Part shown: piece by piece, positions 1-13,447 of the stretch | Layout of the letters: each line of letters begins with the position of its first letter | How positions within the stretch are numbered: position 1 is the stretch's first letter | NCBI GenBank assembly: GCA_014549065.1 | Contig: JACDOX010000014.1 | Location: 8,424,489-8,488,488, forward strand | DNA length: 64,000 nt | Direction of reading: 5' to 3' | Source of the DNA: Cardinalis cardinalis | Lineage: Eukaryota > Chordata > Aves > Passeriformes > Cardinalidae | Notes under the pieces: generated by a model | The model's input: the letters and a program-made list of their open reading frames with translations, nothing else | Database searches by the model: none | What the model was told of the DNA's origin: nothing | Position numbers and translations under genes: made by a program

Positions 1-36
1 TTTATTTCTTTATTTTTTTAGGTTGTCTTTTTCAGC

Positions 37-63
37 TTTTTTTTTTTTTTTTTTTTTTTTTTT
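37..63. repeat. Poly-T tract (27 T)
   Basis: An uninterrupted run of 27 T near the left edge of the window. It could be the reverse complement of a retroposed poly-A tail, but no retroposed body is recognisable beside it, so it is best treated as a mononucleotide repeat. The length is prone to sequencing and assembly error. Confidence 0.9.
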
Positions 64-534
64 GGGCTTTTTTAAGTTTATTCATAAACCATTTTTAAGC
101 CACTTTGGACTCCTAAGCTTTAATGGACTAGTAAGCCTTCCTGGGCTTGCCAAAGTTTCTTGTTTACTGGAGCATCTTCCTATCTTTCCATAGAAGTAGG
201 ACATTTATCTACTGGACTTTAGGAAAAATAAAAGAAGTAGAACTAAATGAATTGCACTACTGTTTTACAGACTGGAACAGTCTCTGCAAGTGAAACTGAA
301 AGACTTGTATTTGACTGAGAAGATGAATCTTTTCACTTTTAGATCTTTTGGGGTTTTTAGGTAAAATTTAGCATTTCTATTTGACTTGATTTCTGGAAAT
401 GGAAATGTCATGCTTTTATTATGGGAAACTTTGTTAGATGCATTTATTATTAGAATGGTTCAAGTCCTGCTGTAAAGATCATTTTTTTCCCAGGACTTTC
501 ACTGTGATTTTAATTCACTGCAGGCTGTATGAGA

Positions 535-580
535 AACAAACAAAAAGAAAAAAGCAAAAAAGAAAAAAAAAAGAAAAAAG
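535..580. repeat. A-rich low-complexity run
   Basis: Runs of A interrupted by single G or C bases. The small open frame that crosses it encodes a Lys/Arg-rich stretch simply because of this composition and should not be read as a protein. Confidence 0.8.
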
Positions 581-3217
581 TAAATTACCAAGAGAACAGG
601 CTCTTGATTCCTTATGCAAGATGGTTGTGAAACTTGACTGAAGACTGAAAAAATTCACCTCTCAAAATGAGGAGGGGGAATAGTAGCTTTTGTTTACAGA
701 TTGATAGACAATGGACATTTGGGTTGTAAAAGTTTGTACTGTGGTAAAGATAATAAATTGGAAACATTATTGTGCTTGGGAATGTTCCAATTCTAGCTGA
801 TGCTTGTTTCAGACATGTTTCAGAGGTCCTGTTAATTGGAAGCTGTCGTAGGCTACATTGCTTATGCTTATTGCTGTGTATAAGTTATTATATTTTTTGA
901 ATTAGCTATTATTGTCTTAATGTCCTCNTTTTGTAAGATTTCATACACTTTATTTTTGTATAGTTTGAAAATTTAGCTGTTCAGAGATGTCTGAAGTAAA
1001 TGGTATAATTTTATAATGCATACTGTTATACTAACTCATAATTTTAGATATAAAGAGAGATATAAAGGTGAGATGACATGCTTCAGATAAAAGCAATTTT
1101 TGTGAAGCTTTTTTAGGGAGAGGTGAAATTACTGTGAGATAACAAGGAAGCCTTCTTAGGGTAGCAGTAGCTAGGTGTTCAAAACCATATTTTAATTTTT
1201 TTTTAACTGTTGGAGACAAGAAATATATGGCTTNAGCAACAGTGCCTTTTATTCAGTTTGAAAATATTAATACTGAGCAGGAATTTCTTCTGAGGTACAT
1301 TCCAAGGAAATAGCTCCTGCTCTAGCCAACAGAAGCAATTTACCCAGTGATGATTGAACAGTCTCAGATCTTCCATAGGGGTGTTCTCATTGCCTCAGTA
1401 GCAGGTGCCACTGCCAGGAACTTGTGACTGGGGGCTCACTTCTTGCCAAAATGTATGTGATGTACTGTGTGAAAGAATTATTCANGGACTGCCTACATTT
1501 TTTTCTAGTAAGGAGCCTTCAAAACCTGTAGCTAATTGAAAGCAAGTGATACGTGTCTTTTCTATCATTTTCTATTTAGGTTCCACTGTACATACCCAAT
1601 GTGTTAGTTCTCTCCTCAAGAAGTGGTGGTGATTTTCACAGATTTACTGTGATTAGTGACATGGTTGAAAGAGAAGGGTTATAAAATGGGGTGGAGACCT
1701 TGCATGTGCAAGTACTTTAAATGCCCTGCTACATTGGTTAATTCCTTAAGACAACAGAAATAATCCAGAGTTTTGTTGTCTAACAGAGACTGATTGTAGG
1801 CCATCTATGNAGAAAATCATGGGACAAATCAACTATTTGATAAAGTTTGGAGAAGAAAAAATTAGTGGAATAGAAAATAATGAGAACACAATATTGTTCC
1901 ATTATTCTCTGAATCATCAGCTTGATCAGCCGTAGCTTAAAAATAAAGCAATTGCCAGGTAGCAATGGTCTCTTTGAACAAAGATTGTGCACTCTGTACG
2001 TGGCAGATAACAAAAAGCAGTGATGAAAAGAGACTTGTGCTGAAGAACCACCTCAATGCTGAGCCTTCAAGAGCTGTAGCTTAAAGCCTGATGAAGTACT
2101 TGAACATTTACAAAGGGAACAATTACTTTTATGCAAGTAGGGAACTTCCTGCGCATCCCAAACAACATGGAGAAGACTACTACCAGAAAAATCTTGGTGC
2201 ACTTGAGAAGGCCATAGCAATAATTGAGTTTAAAATAAGGGGCTGGATAGTAGATCTTGGTGTGAGGTTTGAGTAATTCTGTCTCTGTCATACCAAAAAA
2301 GATGAAGTGGCATTTTGGTACTGGAGAGTAAACATTTACACATCGAGAAAAAGCTGGTACTGAGTAGTGGAAGGGCAGCACTTCTTAGTTCTGATATCAA
2401 AATTGGGCAAATTCAAATGTTGAGGAATGAAAACAGACAAANTCAGTTTTCTGTAGTAAATATAACTAAAAGTGAAATAGAGGAGGTATTGAGCTCTTTA
2501 TTGGCTGAGAGTTAAAGTGCTAAGTATATTTTTAGAAAAACAACTATTTTCTGGAAAAAAGCTACTTTATACTGTGCAAACAGATTAGATAAGATTATCA
2601 TAGTGNTAGACTCTGGCTTCAAAATGGCAAACCTTTGGAGCACAGAGAACTCTCAACACTTGGTGTATCACCAGCTGTCTTGTAACTTTATAGCTGCTTC
2701 TTAGTAAATGTTAGAGAACAAAAAGCTTCAATGAATACAGTCAGAAGTGGTATTATATGTTGGAGGACAAACTATTCTACGTTAATTTGGTTTATTTTTT
2801 ATTATTTTAATAGCCATTGCATTTAATAGCCTTGCATTTCTTGCCATTTGAATTTGTCCACTGTGTAAGTGGCCTCCATTGCTCCTCTTGCAGAAGTTCC
2901 CATCTTTAAATGGTTTGAGTCATGTTATTGAGGGATGCTGAGAGCACTGGCTCTGAGGTGGATCTTCACTGGCACTCATCAAATCCAGTCTTAGCATTGA
3001 AGTACCTGGCACACACCTGTTATGAAATAACAGAAAACTGAGTCTCACATCCACATCTAGAAGTGAGACAATGTGCCTCAAAAGGCTCTCTGTTCCATTT
3101 GCTNCCGGTGTAACTTGAACTTGCTGGCAGTCAGTGAGTCCAGCCAGCGTTCCAACCACCATGATTCATTGGGCATATCAGTCACTTGAGACAGTCAGCT
3201 AGTNTCATTAGAGATTG

Positions 3218-3268
3218 GTTTGTGGGGTTTTGTTTTGTTTGTTTTGGGTGTTTTTTTTTCTTTTTTAG
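3218..3268. repeat. G/T-rich low-complexity run
   Basis: Mixed GTTTT, GGGTG and poly-T runs with almost no A or C. Low-complexity sequence with no gene signal. Confidence 0.7.
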
Positions 3269-5170
3269 CTAAAATCCATGTTCTATTTTTAATTATCTGG
3301 TATTTCAGAAGATGAGGCTCTTTGCTATTTAAATGTTTTGTTAGAGTACTTTGTCAGGACAGCAGCTTCTTTGTGGAAATTGCCTAGAAGATTTCTCCCT
3401 GTTTAAGGTTGCTGTTTAAGTCACTTGTAAAATGAAGAAGTGTCAAATGTAAGGTTCTATATAAAGAAGAAAAAAAATCCTAGTTCTTCCAAAACGAAAC
3501 AAACGCAAACCTTTCCACAACTCTTACTAAAGCTACATGACACTTGATTAATATAAAAGTTTTGGGAAAGGCATTTTGGTTACCATGGGGAATGATTTTT
3601 ACCATCTTATAATGGATTTAGAGATAAAACCAGCTGTTTGCATTTTTTGGTTTTTCATTTTGGTTGGTTCCCTTCCATTCCTCATCCCCACAGCTCAGTG
3701 ATGGAATTTAAAATTGTTCATTGGCAGTTCCAGGCATATGTCAACTTTTCTTCCCCCACTGGTACCTNGGTAGTGGATTACCCTCTACTTCCTGAAGGGC
3801 AGTTTGCTGAAAGAGGAAAAATTCTCAATTGTCATCCAAGTAGTAATGTTATAGTAAGAATGTGGTTCCTTGTTTGGAAGCCTAGAAGATGATGAAGCCA
3901 GGAATACTTGATTTCAGTTTTATTACAATATTTATGGATGCCAGCTGGAGTTAGGCAGTAATTTACAACTGATTAAAAGCCTAAAAAGACAAGGCTAATT
4001 AGAAATTAAAGCTTTCAAGATTTTGCCCTTTTGCTTCCCNATATATGGGAACATGGCTTGTACAGGAGGGAGATGAGCTGATTAGTACTTCTTGTATCAC
4101 CAGCTTTTAGAGTTTCAGGATAGTTTCATTCNGTTTCCATGATACATTGCTGGAGAGGGATTGCTACCTTACTTTCATAAGTATGTAATGAAATAATTTT
4201 TTTTCCNTTCAATTACAAGCATATTTATGAGCAATGGAAAATATAAATAATTTTTTNAAAAATCCAACTAGAGGAATTACTAATTCTTGGACCTCTTGTC
4301 TATTTGCTTATCTCCTTGTGCAATAGGTTAAGTTGGATGAACACATTTTTTCTAATCTGTTCCAGTTGCTTTTATTATAGGGGTGTATTAATATCTCATG
4401 CTTGAATCACTGCTCCAAGTTGCTTGTAGGCATTTTAACCTGGATGCTGCATCTTCAGTGAATGATGGTGAAGCCCACTATGCCTGGTTGAGTCTAAGTG
4501 CTGCTGACATTTTCTGCTAGTGACACAGATGTTGGGATAACTAATAACCAAACATGACCTGTGAGTTGGCTGCCTGACAGTGTGTAGATGTTTAGGTGAC
4601 CATTCTTTGAGCCTTCATTAGCAGTTCAAATGTNTCATTCAGGTATTCAACAGATAGTTTTTGCTTCCAGCCCAGTACAGATGGTGTTTTCCTGACTCTC
4701 CATTCAGTCTTCTGTTACATAAACAGAATGCACCAATTCATAAAAGTGATAACAATATCAAACGTTAAACTATTATTCCTGGGTGCTCTTGCATCTGACA
4801 TTGCTGAAGCAGATGTCAGTACTTACCAATCTACTTCAGGCATTCAGAAATAAAGTAGATTTGTGTTATCTTTTGTTTTTCTTTACAACTTTAAATCTCA
4901 AGTTTACCAAATATTGTGTGTGTGTTCTGTGTATTTAATGCTTCACTGAAATGAAAGTGTGAAGGTGAATTTCTGCTTAGATGTTAAGGATTACACATCT
5001 GAGTAAGGTAAAAAGAAATGCCTCTTGCTNATTGGAGAGGATGAAAAATGTTTGGTGGTATTTCATCTCCTAAGGAACACTCACAATTTATGTTGCTGGA
5101 GATAGAGGTACATTCAGTCTCAACACTTTCAGATCAGTAACTTATTATCCAACAAAAAATCCCACTTTTT

Positions 5171-5204
5171 TCTTTACATGTACTCTCTAGGGTACATGTA
5201 AAGA
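5171..5204. other. Perfect 13-bp inverted repeat with 8-base loop
   Basis: Positions 5,171-5,183 are the exact reverse complement of 5,192-5,204, leaving an 8-base spacer. Pairing stops immediately outside the arms. The stem is short for a microRNA precursor and the flanks do not extend it. It may be an AT-rich cruciform-capable site or coincidence. No function is assigned. Confidence 0.8.
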
Positions 5205-8200
5205 CAGGGTACCTTCTTATTTCTAATTTCTATTCTGTTTTTCACCCAACATTAAATTTAGTAGTTACTGTACTAGCAGCTGGGGTGGTTGCCAGACCTC
5301 AGAGCAGTTTCAGAGAACCTTTAGTAGCATTTCTTAATGTCAGTTTTGGTTTAACATGTGCTAAAGACATCTGAATCAAAACTTTGACCTTCACATTCCT
5401 TTTATTTTAATTCAACTCAGTTCTNTGTGATCCCTCTCTTGTTAAAAAAATAATCAGGTACTGGTAGTTGTTTAGAGTATTACAGGCTTTTTTCAGTTGG
5501 GAATTACTAATAGATAAATGATAAATAGTTGCCTTTTAAGGACTTTGTCACAGCTGGATATTGTAAAAACAGTGCTGTATTTCAGGTGAACGAGGTGGAG
5601 CATTGGCTGGTGTGATTTGTGTATGAGTGGTAAAGTTATCCTTTAATTATCCTTTGATTGTTTATTTGTGTCTTAATGCTGCACAATTATTTTCAGACTT
5701 GAATTCATTTAAAATTAAGGTCAGTATGTCCANCCTTACAAAAGTCGGTCTTCAGTTGTCTGCCATCACTCCATTCTTACAGAAATTGATGACAATCTTA
5801 AATATTTGTACTAGCTTGTTAGCTTGTTGAGTGGTAATGGATTCTGGTTAAGTCTTCAGGTGGAAGGCAGAGAACTTCTGAAGTGAACTAGGTAACCTGT
5901 GTTTTTTATCAGCTTTCAAATCCATCTCCCAGTAAGATGGAGTCTCCCCAGGGGAATGTAGATGTACTTACTGCTTGGAACTTTGTAGTTAATTATATTT
6001 GGCTCTCTAATTCTAATAACTTGCATGTGTGCTATGCTTGCTTGCTTTTCAATAGCTGACAAAATCTATAGGAGATCTTGGAAGTTTGTCTTTAAAAATT
6101 GCTGTTAAAAAAATAAAAGACAAGAGAAATCTGTCAGGCTGTTAACTGAATAGAATGAACAAAGAGACCAGCTGTTGTCTAAAAGTATGGTTTAAATAAT
6201 TCTTAATTAAATGAANTGGGTAGCACATTGTCTGTTTTTACATTGCTCTCCTCCAAGCAACAAATATAATTAGAATACCCTAGACTTCAGCAAGGCTGTT
6301 TGGGAGATGTCTTGCCCTGTTTTTATTTTTAATTTAAATAATGTTGAGTTGTAGTGAGTGTTCAGCATATTAATGCCTGACTTAAAAGATTAGCAGAATT
6401 TGAATGACTTGCATTGTTTTGTTTAATTACTGCTTTATAAAAATGTAGATACTTGCATAAAGCCCATTGGATCTGGATATGTTTTAATGACATAGCAAGA
6501 AGAGGACCAAGACAAGTAAATGTGTGCAAAATTTGAATCTTAAGATGTTTACTGTTCTGGGAAGAGATGTTCTCCATGCAGATTTTGCTCTTCCTCTGTT
6601 TGCTCTTGGCTTCTGTTTGTTTTCATTAGTTGAACTAAAACAAGAAAGAAAGCCCTCAGACTGACTAGTTTCTGTCTCTAATATATACACTGTACTTGCT
6701 TTTAACCTCACCTATTGCATGTTGTTAATGCTGTACACAAATGCATTTGGGGTATTTCTTTGGTGTTGTACAGCATGATGCATTTCATCCCCTTTCTAGT
6801 TTACCTCCCATTAGCTATATATTGCTTTACAACTGGAAAAAAAANCCCTGAATTTGGGGGAATTTAGTCTGTTTGCATATAAAAAAATATTTTTTTTTCT
6901 TTTCTGTGAGTCTTATGAGAAATGTCCTGCTTGGAGAGTCTCAGACAGTATTTTCCTGTGTTTATTCATGTTANTTTGCTTTACTTTATAAGTGAAAATC
7001 GATTTTATTGATTTCTGATGTGTTGTTGCACTTAATGTTGAATAAATCTGACTTTCATTTTGAAAAGTGAAACTGTGTTAGTGAAAATGTTATGTAATTT
7101 TAATTGATCTTAGCCTGTTCCCTGAGTATATAATTTTTGATTTTTTTTTTTTAATTATTTTATCTTGAGATAAGTTTTCTTGGTTCTTCTTAGGGTTCTG
7201 GCCAGTATTTCTTTTTTCATGCTGTTATTAAAGCTTGACAGCAATATTACTGTGAAAGGAAAGGTAGAGACCATTTTGTTTGGCAACTAGGGTGCTACAG
7301 TCAGGTTTGTAAAACCAGAGTCTTACTGCTTTTGCTTGAAAGATCCTTTCTGAGTTTAAGTTGTTTAACATTTTGAAGATTTGGGATTTTGGGCTTGTAC
7401 TGTTTTGTTTTCTTTTCACTCTTTCTTTTTTTTTCCCTTCTGAACAAGCTGAAAAGCCTTTCCAAGTGACTGCTGGAATAATATGTAGCCTTGTGATTTT
7501 GAGCATGAGGATTGTTTTTGAGAGCCTGTGACTTTCTACCAGAAAAAAAAAAACCAACCCAACAACCCTTGTTGTTGTTTAATATTCCTTTTAACTTGTA
7601 GCTCAGAGAAGGAAGAAGCTCAAGAAGAGCTTTTTCAAAGCAGCTTCTTTTGTAACTAAAAATCCCACTTCTGTGGAGGTGACAAGATTGTGGTGGGGTA
7701 AATCAGTGAGTGACAGTACAGGTGAACCACAGGTTCAATATGAATAATGTTTAGAGAATTTAGATTAGTTTTTTTCCAGATAAAAATGGATATTGATAAT
7801 TGAGTCTGTATATAAATTATGTTCACCTGTAGTTATCTAATACAGCNCACTTCAGAAGCAATAATTTAGTGTGTGTGTGTGAGTTGGTCACTGGTTTCAC
7901 TTCAATTTGTCCTTGGTGTTCTTGATTGAACAGTGTTAACAGTTTATCAATGGGGAAATCATATAGGCTGGCAAAGCCTAAATCAGCATCTTCAGAGGGC
8001 TAAATTATTGGGAACCTGCTGTTAATTTCTCCTGCAANTGTTGATTGAGCTATTAAGCACAGCTTATAAGAAATGGCTTATTTTACTGCAAGACTTGGCA
8101 CACAAGCAAGTGGAACACACAGCATTCTAATCCCAAAGGGCATTACTGAGTTTTGGTTAATTAACAGCTTCAACAAGCTGGAATGCAGTCAGTGAAGTCA

Positions 8201-9390
8201 GGGTTTGATTTTTTTTTTCTGATGAACTGCATTTGACTACTATTGAATCAAAGTCCATTGCCTTACACTGCCAAAACTCAGCTTTNAAACTCACAGTTTT
8301 TCCAATTTCACTGGTGATGGAATCACTTGTAAAATTCTATAATATCCTGCTTGTCCTGAGTGAGGTGGAGGATGTGAAATAGGGTTGAAATGGGACAGGT
8401 AATCTGTAAGGTCTTTTGGGCATTTAGCTGTTCTAGGCTTAGAGTGTTCCTGGTTATTTTGGTTCTGGAACAGTTTCAGAAAAGTCTACCATNTACTCCC
8501 TGTTACTTTGAGTGCCTTGTAAGGATGTGCCAAGTATCCAAAATATATCGATACAGTGGGAAATATTTATTTATTCAATGAATTTGTTTGTATTCAAAGA
8601 GAAGTTTAGCTGAATTTTCTGTCGACTTAATGCTGCAGTACTTGTCCGTTTCAATCCTTCCTCTTCCACTTCTGTGTTTCAAAGAGGAAATTAATAGTTA
8701 ANTTCTAAAGGCCAGATTTTGTCTGTATTCCAAGAGGTCCTGTCTTTCAGCCTATGGCTAATCATATCCTGGAAGTAGTTTCTGAACCTCATGCTGGATT
8801 TCCTGTTCTCTTTACTACTAAACTACCCACTCTCCATATTTTGTCATCAGTTTTATACAGAAGATGCTTAGCAATAGAGAAATATTCCAGAAATTGTCAC
8901 AACTACAGCCTGGGGGTGCAGGCACATGAATAATTGTATGGATGAAGAAAGAGAGAACAGGGCATAGGAGAAGAAGGGATATACTATGAATTGTTTGCTC
9001 TCTGGAATGCAGGAGTCTGGAATAGTGATTGAAGGTAAAAGTTGTGTATGAGGGAAGCTCAAACACAGACTATGTAATTGATATTTGGGGTTTTTTCCCC
9101 TTCCTTACTCCTGCTCTTAAGAAATGCACCCTTTTTTGAGGTGTAGGTATGAGATCCTAAGGAGGATTGTCAATGGAAATACTGCTGTGTTAAAAAAAGG
9201 TCAGTTCTGCTTTCTGCTCAATCTATAGTGTGTATAAATTTTTTGTAGCAATTTTAGATAAAATACTTTGAGAAAGATAAATAAAACATCAGAAATAACA
9301 TCTGATATTACTCTGGAGATAGCATATCATCTACNAGGAAGACTGCAAGATAGATAACTACCCTAAATATCTGCCAGAACAAAAACTCTC

Positions 9391-9413
9391 AACAAACAAA
9401 CCAACCAACCAAC
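9391..9413. repeat. CAAA/CCAA short tandem repeat
   Basis: About five tetranucleotide units passing from CAAA to CCAA. It is a minor microsatellite. Confidence 0.75.
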
Positions 9414-12400
9414 AGCTCCTGCCTTCCAAATTCCCCCAAAGCCCATTCCTGTTGTGTTTAAAGTGTGTTTAAATTTTCTTTTTTCAGATTGCTGTTGCCT
9501 AGCTGGAGCATGTAACAGCCTGGATAACTGCAGTTTACATTGTCAAAGATTTTGATTAATTTCGGAAGAGACGTAAGAAACACAGGGTTTTGATAAAGTT
9601 GGCAAAGTTAATGTATCTGCAGTACCTAACAAGCAAAAGGCTTCTGAATGTGAACTTTTTCTAACAAGGTTTCTGTCACTTGTAAGAGTTCTTGCATTCA
9701 TGTATCTAGACATTGCTTGGCCACAGGTGTGCTTTAAGTCTGTAGTTTCTGCTTTGATGTATGACTTCCGATTTGTAAACAGTATAAATTCCAAAATTAA
9801 TATGTAACAGTTAAAAAAAATCAATTTCAAAAACCTCAATTTAGAAACTTCTNGTAGAAAAGAATACATCCTTTAAAGACAAGTTTTCTAGTGTAGATTA
9901 ACTAAATATAACAATTAATTGTGGTTTGGTGATTTTTATTTCTTTCAGTCATCTGCTCAACCCATCAGTGGCAGAATTGCCTTCAACATGAAGTTATGTT
10001 TTGTAGTGAGTCTGACTTTTGTCTTGTGTAATGCAATAAAAAGTTTCTGCAGTGCAGTCTATGCTCTTCCATGGCCTTGTGCAGCCTCTAAAGCAGGTCT
10101 GGGACACCTCTGCTGCTTTCTTGTTAGCAATGTATCTCCTCATCCTACAGGCAAATCTTAGGCTTTTAAATTTTTTCCAAGGTTTTTTATTGGAGTTTTG
10201 CTTTGCTATAGTTATTTATTGGAGTTTTCTGCCTGGAATACTGCAGTCCAGGCAGGTCTGGCCAGAGCTACTGTGCATTGCTAGTGATCAATGGTGTGTC
10301 TGAGGGAGCTGCTGTAGCTAATATTAGCCAGAGACAAATATACCAATTGAGGCTCTGCAGGCAGTGGAGAAAATTCTCTAATTTCTACCTAAATCATGCC
10401 AATATAAATGAAGAAAAGCCTTCAAGGAGCTCTAGTTGCTGCAGGTTATTTTCTTGGGGAAAAAAAAGTAATATTTTATTCTTCAATATCTCAAAGTAGT
10501 GNGAATGAAGGGAAACATGGTAGTTCTTCTTAGAGTTCTGCAAACCCTTTGTGACAGTGCTCATGACATAGCAGCCAGGAATTAAGAAACTGAATGGAGT
10601 AATATGTTTGTGTGCTTGATAGGAACAGTGAAGGCACCTTGTTAGATTTTTTAGTCTTTGTTTTCATTAAGGATGGAATGTGCATAAAAAAGTGTACAAG
10701 AGCAATTAGATGATTAGTTTTGTTAATATCAACTAATTTATCCCATAGAATGCTCTAGATGTAGTTTGGATGTGAGGAAGGANACTTGGCAGCCTCATGT
10801 AGAATTTGGTATTGAGATGCTAATCAACAAATAATGTGCTAATTTGCACATTGGGGTTGGATGTGTACTACTGATAAGGANATTTTTAGTGTGGTCAGTT
10901 GTGCAAGGTGGTCATCAGCTGCTGTGGTAATAATTTCTCTTGTAAAAGCTAGCTTTGCTCTTTTTGAATCATCATATTGAGAGATGTAACATACTGTTCA
11001 GCATTAAAGCAAGCTGAACAAAAACAAATGGGGCTCCTCCACATTTCTGACCAGACTCCTGCTGTTCAGACCCTCATTAGTAACATTGCATGGTAATAAT
11101 TTCAAAATTATTTGGAGATTCTGTATTTTAAAAATAAAGATCCTGCAGGAGTACTGTGAAAGGGAGCTCCACAAAAGCAGAAATGCCAGCTGGCATTTTC
11201 AGTTAAAGACTTTAGACTTCCCCATGCCTTGTTCCTGAGTGTGTAGCAGAGAATACAGTTCTGCTCATGCTCACCATTTTATCTAGAGCTATTGAAATCA
11301 AGTGTGAGGTCCCCAATAATACATATTCACTCCTTTCTCTAGATTATCTTAAATATGCCCTTAACCAAAATTGTGAAGAAGATTTGCCCCATGCCACTTA
11401 CTTACATCTGTAGGTAAGGGTGGTGCCTCTTGGTTCAGGTGATCATCTTTGGCTTCTGCCAGATCTTTCAGCATTCCCCTGGAACCAAACTATTCTGAGG
11501 TTTGTAGGGAAATAATTCAGCCTTCCTTGGCACTAATTTCCTGTAACTATTTTGGATTTGTGTTAAGAACTCTCAGGTGTCCTATTTTCCAGGGGATCTC
11601 AGACAGACCTTTATCAAAGAGCTGTGTTTAATTTTTTTGTTGCATTACAACCAACATTAATTTTTTCTTTTGTTCCAGAGAGAGAAGGGGGTGTATGTTA
11701 TNCATGTCTTTAAAAGATGCTCTCCATCTGCAAGCACTGTGTAAACTGGCATATGTTAGATTTCAAACATCAGTGGAGAAAGCAGCACTGTAATTCACAC
11801 ATTTTGATTTGACAGTTAGGTCGCAAATATGCTAACATTCAACTTGTTGGTTATTATTGCTGCTCCTTTTCACAAGGGAAATTAGTATTCACATTAGANG
11901 ATGACTTCTCTGCAGAGAATTACATAAACTAGGCAAGCAGCTCCATTTCTTAGCTTTTTGTGAAAAAAGCCTTTTACTTTTTACTGTATTCCCTGTCTGG
12001 GGGAAGTCAAACATTCATTTAAGCAGAAAAGCTTGGAAATTAAACAAATAGTTCTCTCTCTTTAGGTGCAGGCTGAGCTCTGCTGAAACATTGGCTGTTT
12101 CCTCTTTTTTTCTTCAGGGTTTTGCAGTGGTGAATGACTGTTTTAGTGCTGTGTGCCCATGAAATAGCACATTCACAATTTTCCTACTGAAGACTTGAGG
12201 AAATCTGAGTGTCCTACTGGGATGCTTTTCTATATATAAAAATGAGGGGATTGCAGCAGTAAAGGACACCTGCTTTGATCAATACTGTACTGTAGAGTGT
12301 GACTGAAGCAATGGAGAATTTGGGGGACAGAGAATAATGGAAACGACAGGAATTCAAATATCACATTGGTATTACTTTTCAGGAAAATACTGTTNGATTG

Positions 12401-13401
12401 TGGATCTCTAGTTGGAAGCCTCCTTGCTCCTTGAATTTTACAGCTTACTGGTATGGACACTGGAAAGATTTATCAACACCTGTGGATTTTAGGTTGGTTT
12501 AAAATATTGTCCTATCAATTGGAAACACTTAAATAGTTTTCCATCAACTTGCCAGCTTGATATTATAGCTCATGCAAGTTAGCTAGGGGGTTTCTTCCAA
12601 ATAATGTGTTCCAATTAGGTTATTACTAATGTTTCTATTGCACTTNTGCCCCCCATCTCTGTTAGCAAGAAGCTGACCATAACCTACTACGTCCTGCTGG
12701 AAGTGCAACTAAAACCTTAATCACAGAGTCTTTAGTTGCACTTTTTTTCCACAACACTGTAGAACTGGGTTGTAGAAATACACAGAAAATGTCTGTTATA
12801 TATGAAAACAAAAGGTTCCAGTCTCACTGTGGAAGAATAATTTACTATTACTTATATTCTACACTATTGCAGGTCATTTACCTGTGTTTAGTGAAAATGA
12901 AGTGATGTGGTGTTTTTCTCTTTTTTTTTTTGATAACAACAGTAATGTCTTGCTCTGATCTGGAAAGAAGTTTGTTTCATGAACCTTAAACAACTTTTTA
13001 CAGCCCTCTTCATCTTAAGTGGCTCTGGAAATACCTGAGAAAACTACAGGACTTTCAAAGCTACTTTTAATGAACTGGTAGGACTTTGTTCTTTCTGTTT
13101 CAGGAGACAGATAAAGCAGTCCCTGCTGTGGTTGCCCACTGCACCCCAGCTTGGTATTTGATCTGCCTAGGCTGCTGCTGGCTGTGCTTTGTGTGATTTG
13201 AGGGCTGTACCTGATAAGACTCAACCCTGATCAGCTCAACCAGGTTCTATCTAGATGAAATAGCTACTGCCTAGCATGGCAATATTCACACTAGTGTGAC
13301 AGGGGAAAAAAACCCCAAACCCCAAAAACTTCCTAAAAGAAAATTGACATTGTCTACTTCAAGCTCAACATCAGCTAGTGTGTGTGCGATTTATATATTT
13401 T

Positions 13402-13447
13402 TATATATATATATATATATATACATACATACGTATGTATGTATGTA
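13402..13447. repeat. (TA)n-(CATA)n-(TATG)n microsatellite with palindrome
   Basis: A run of TA dinucleotides passes into CATA units and then, through a central ACGT, into the complementary TATG units. Positions 13,421-13,444 form a perfect 24-base palindrome centred between 13,432 and 13,433. Such compound AT-rich palindromic repeats are unstable and often polymorphic. No gene relation is visible. Confidence 0.9.

Noticed and set aside
438..641. A 67-codon frame with a Lys/Arg-rich segment like a nuclear localisation signal.
   Set aside because: The basic run is the translation of an A-rich low-complexity tract.
9919..10161. A short frame containing, from an internal Met at about 9,988, a hydrophobic leader and several cysteines, suggestive of a small secreted peptide.
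   Set aside because: The cysteine spacing matches no defensin or other family I know, there is no second exon or splice context, and the leader is of the kind AT-rich sequence gives by chance.
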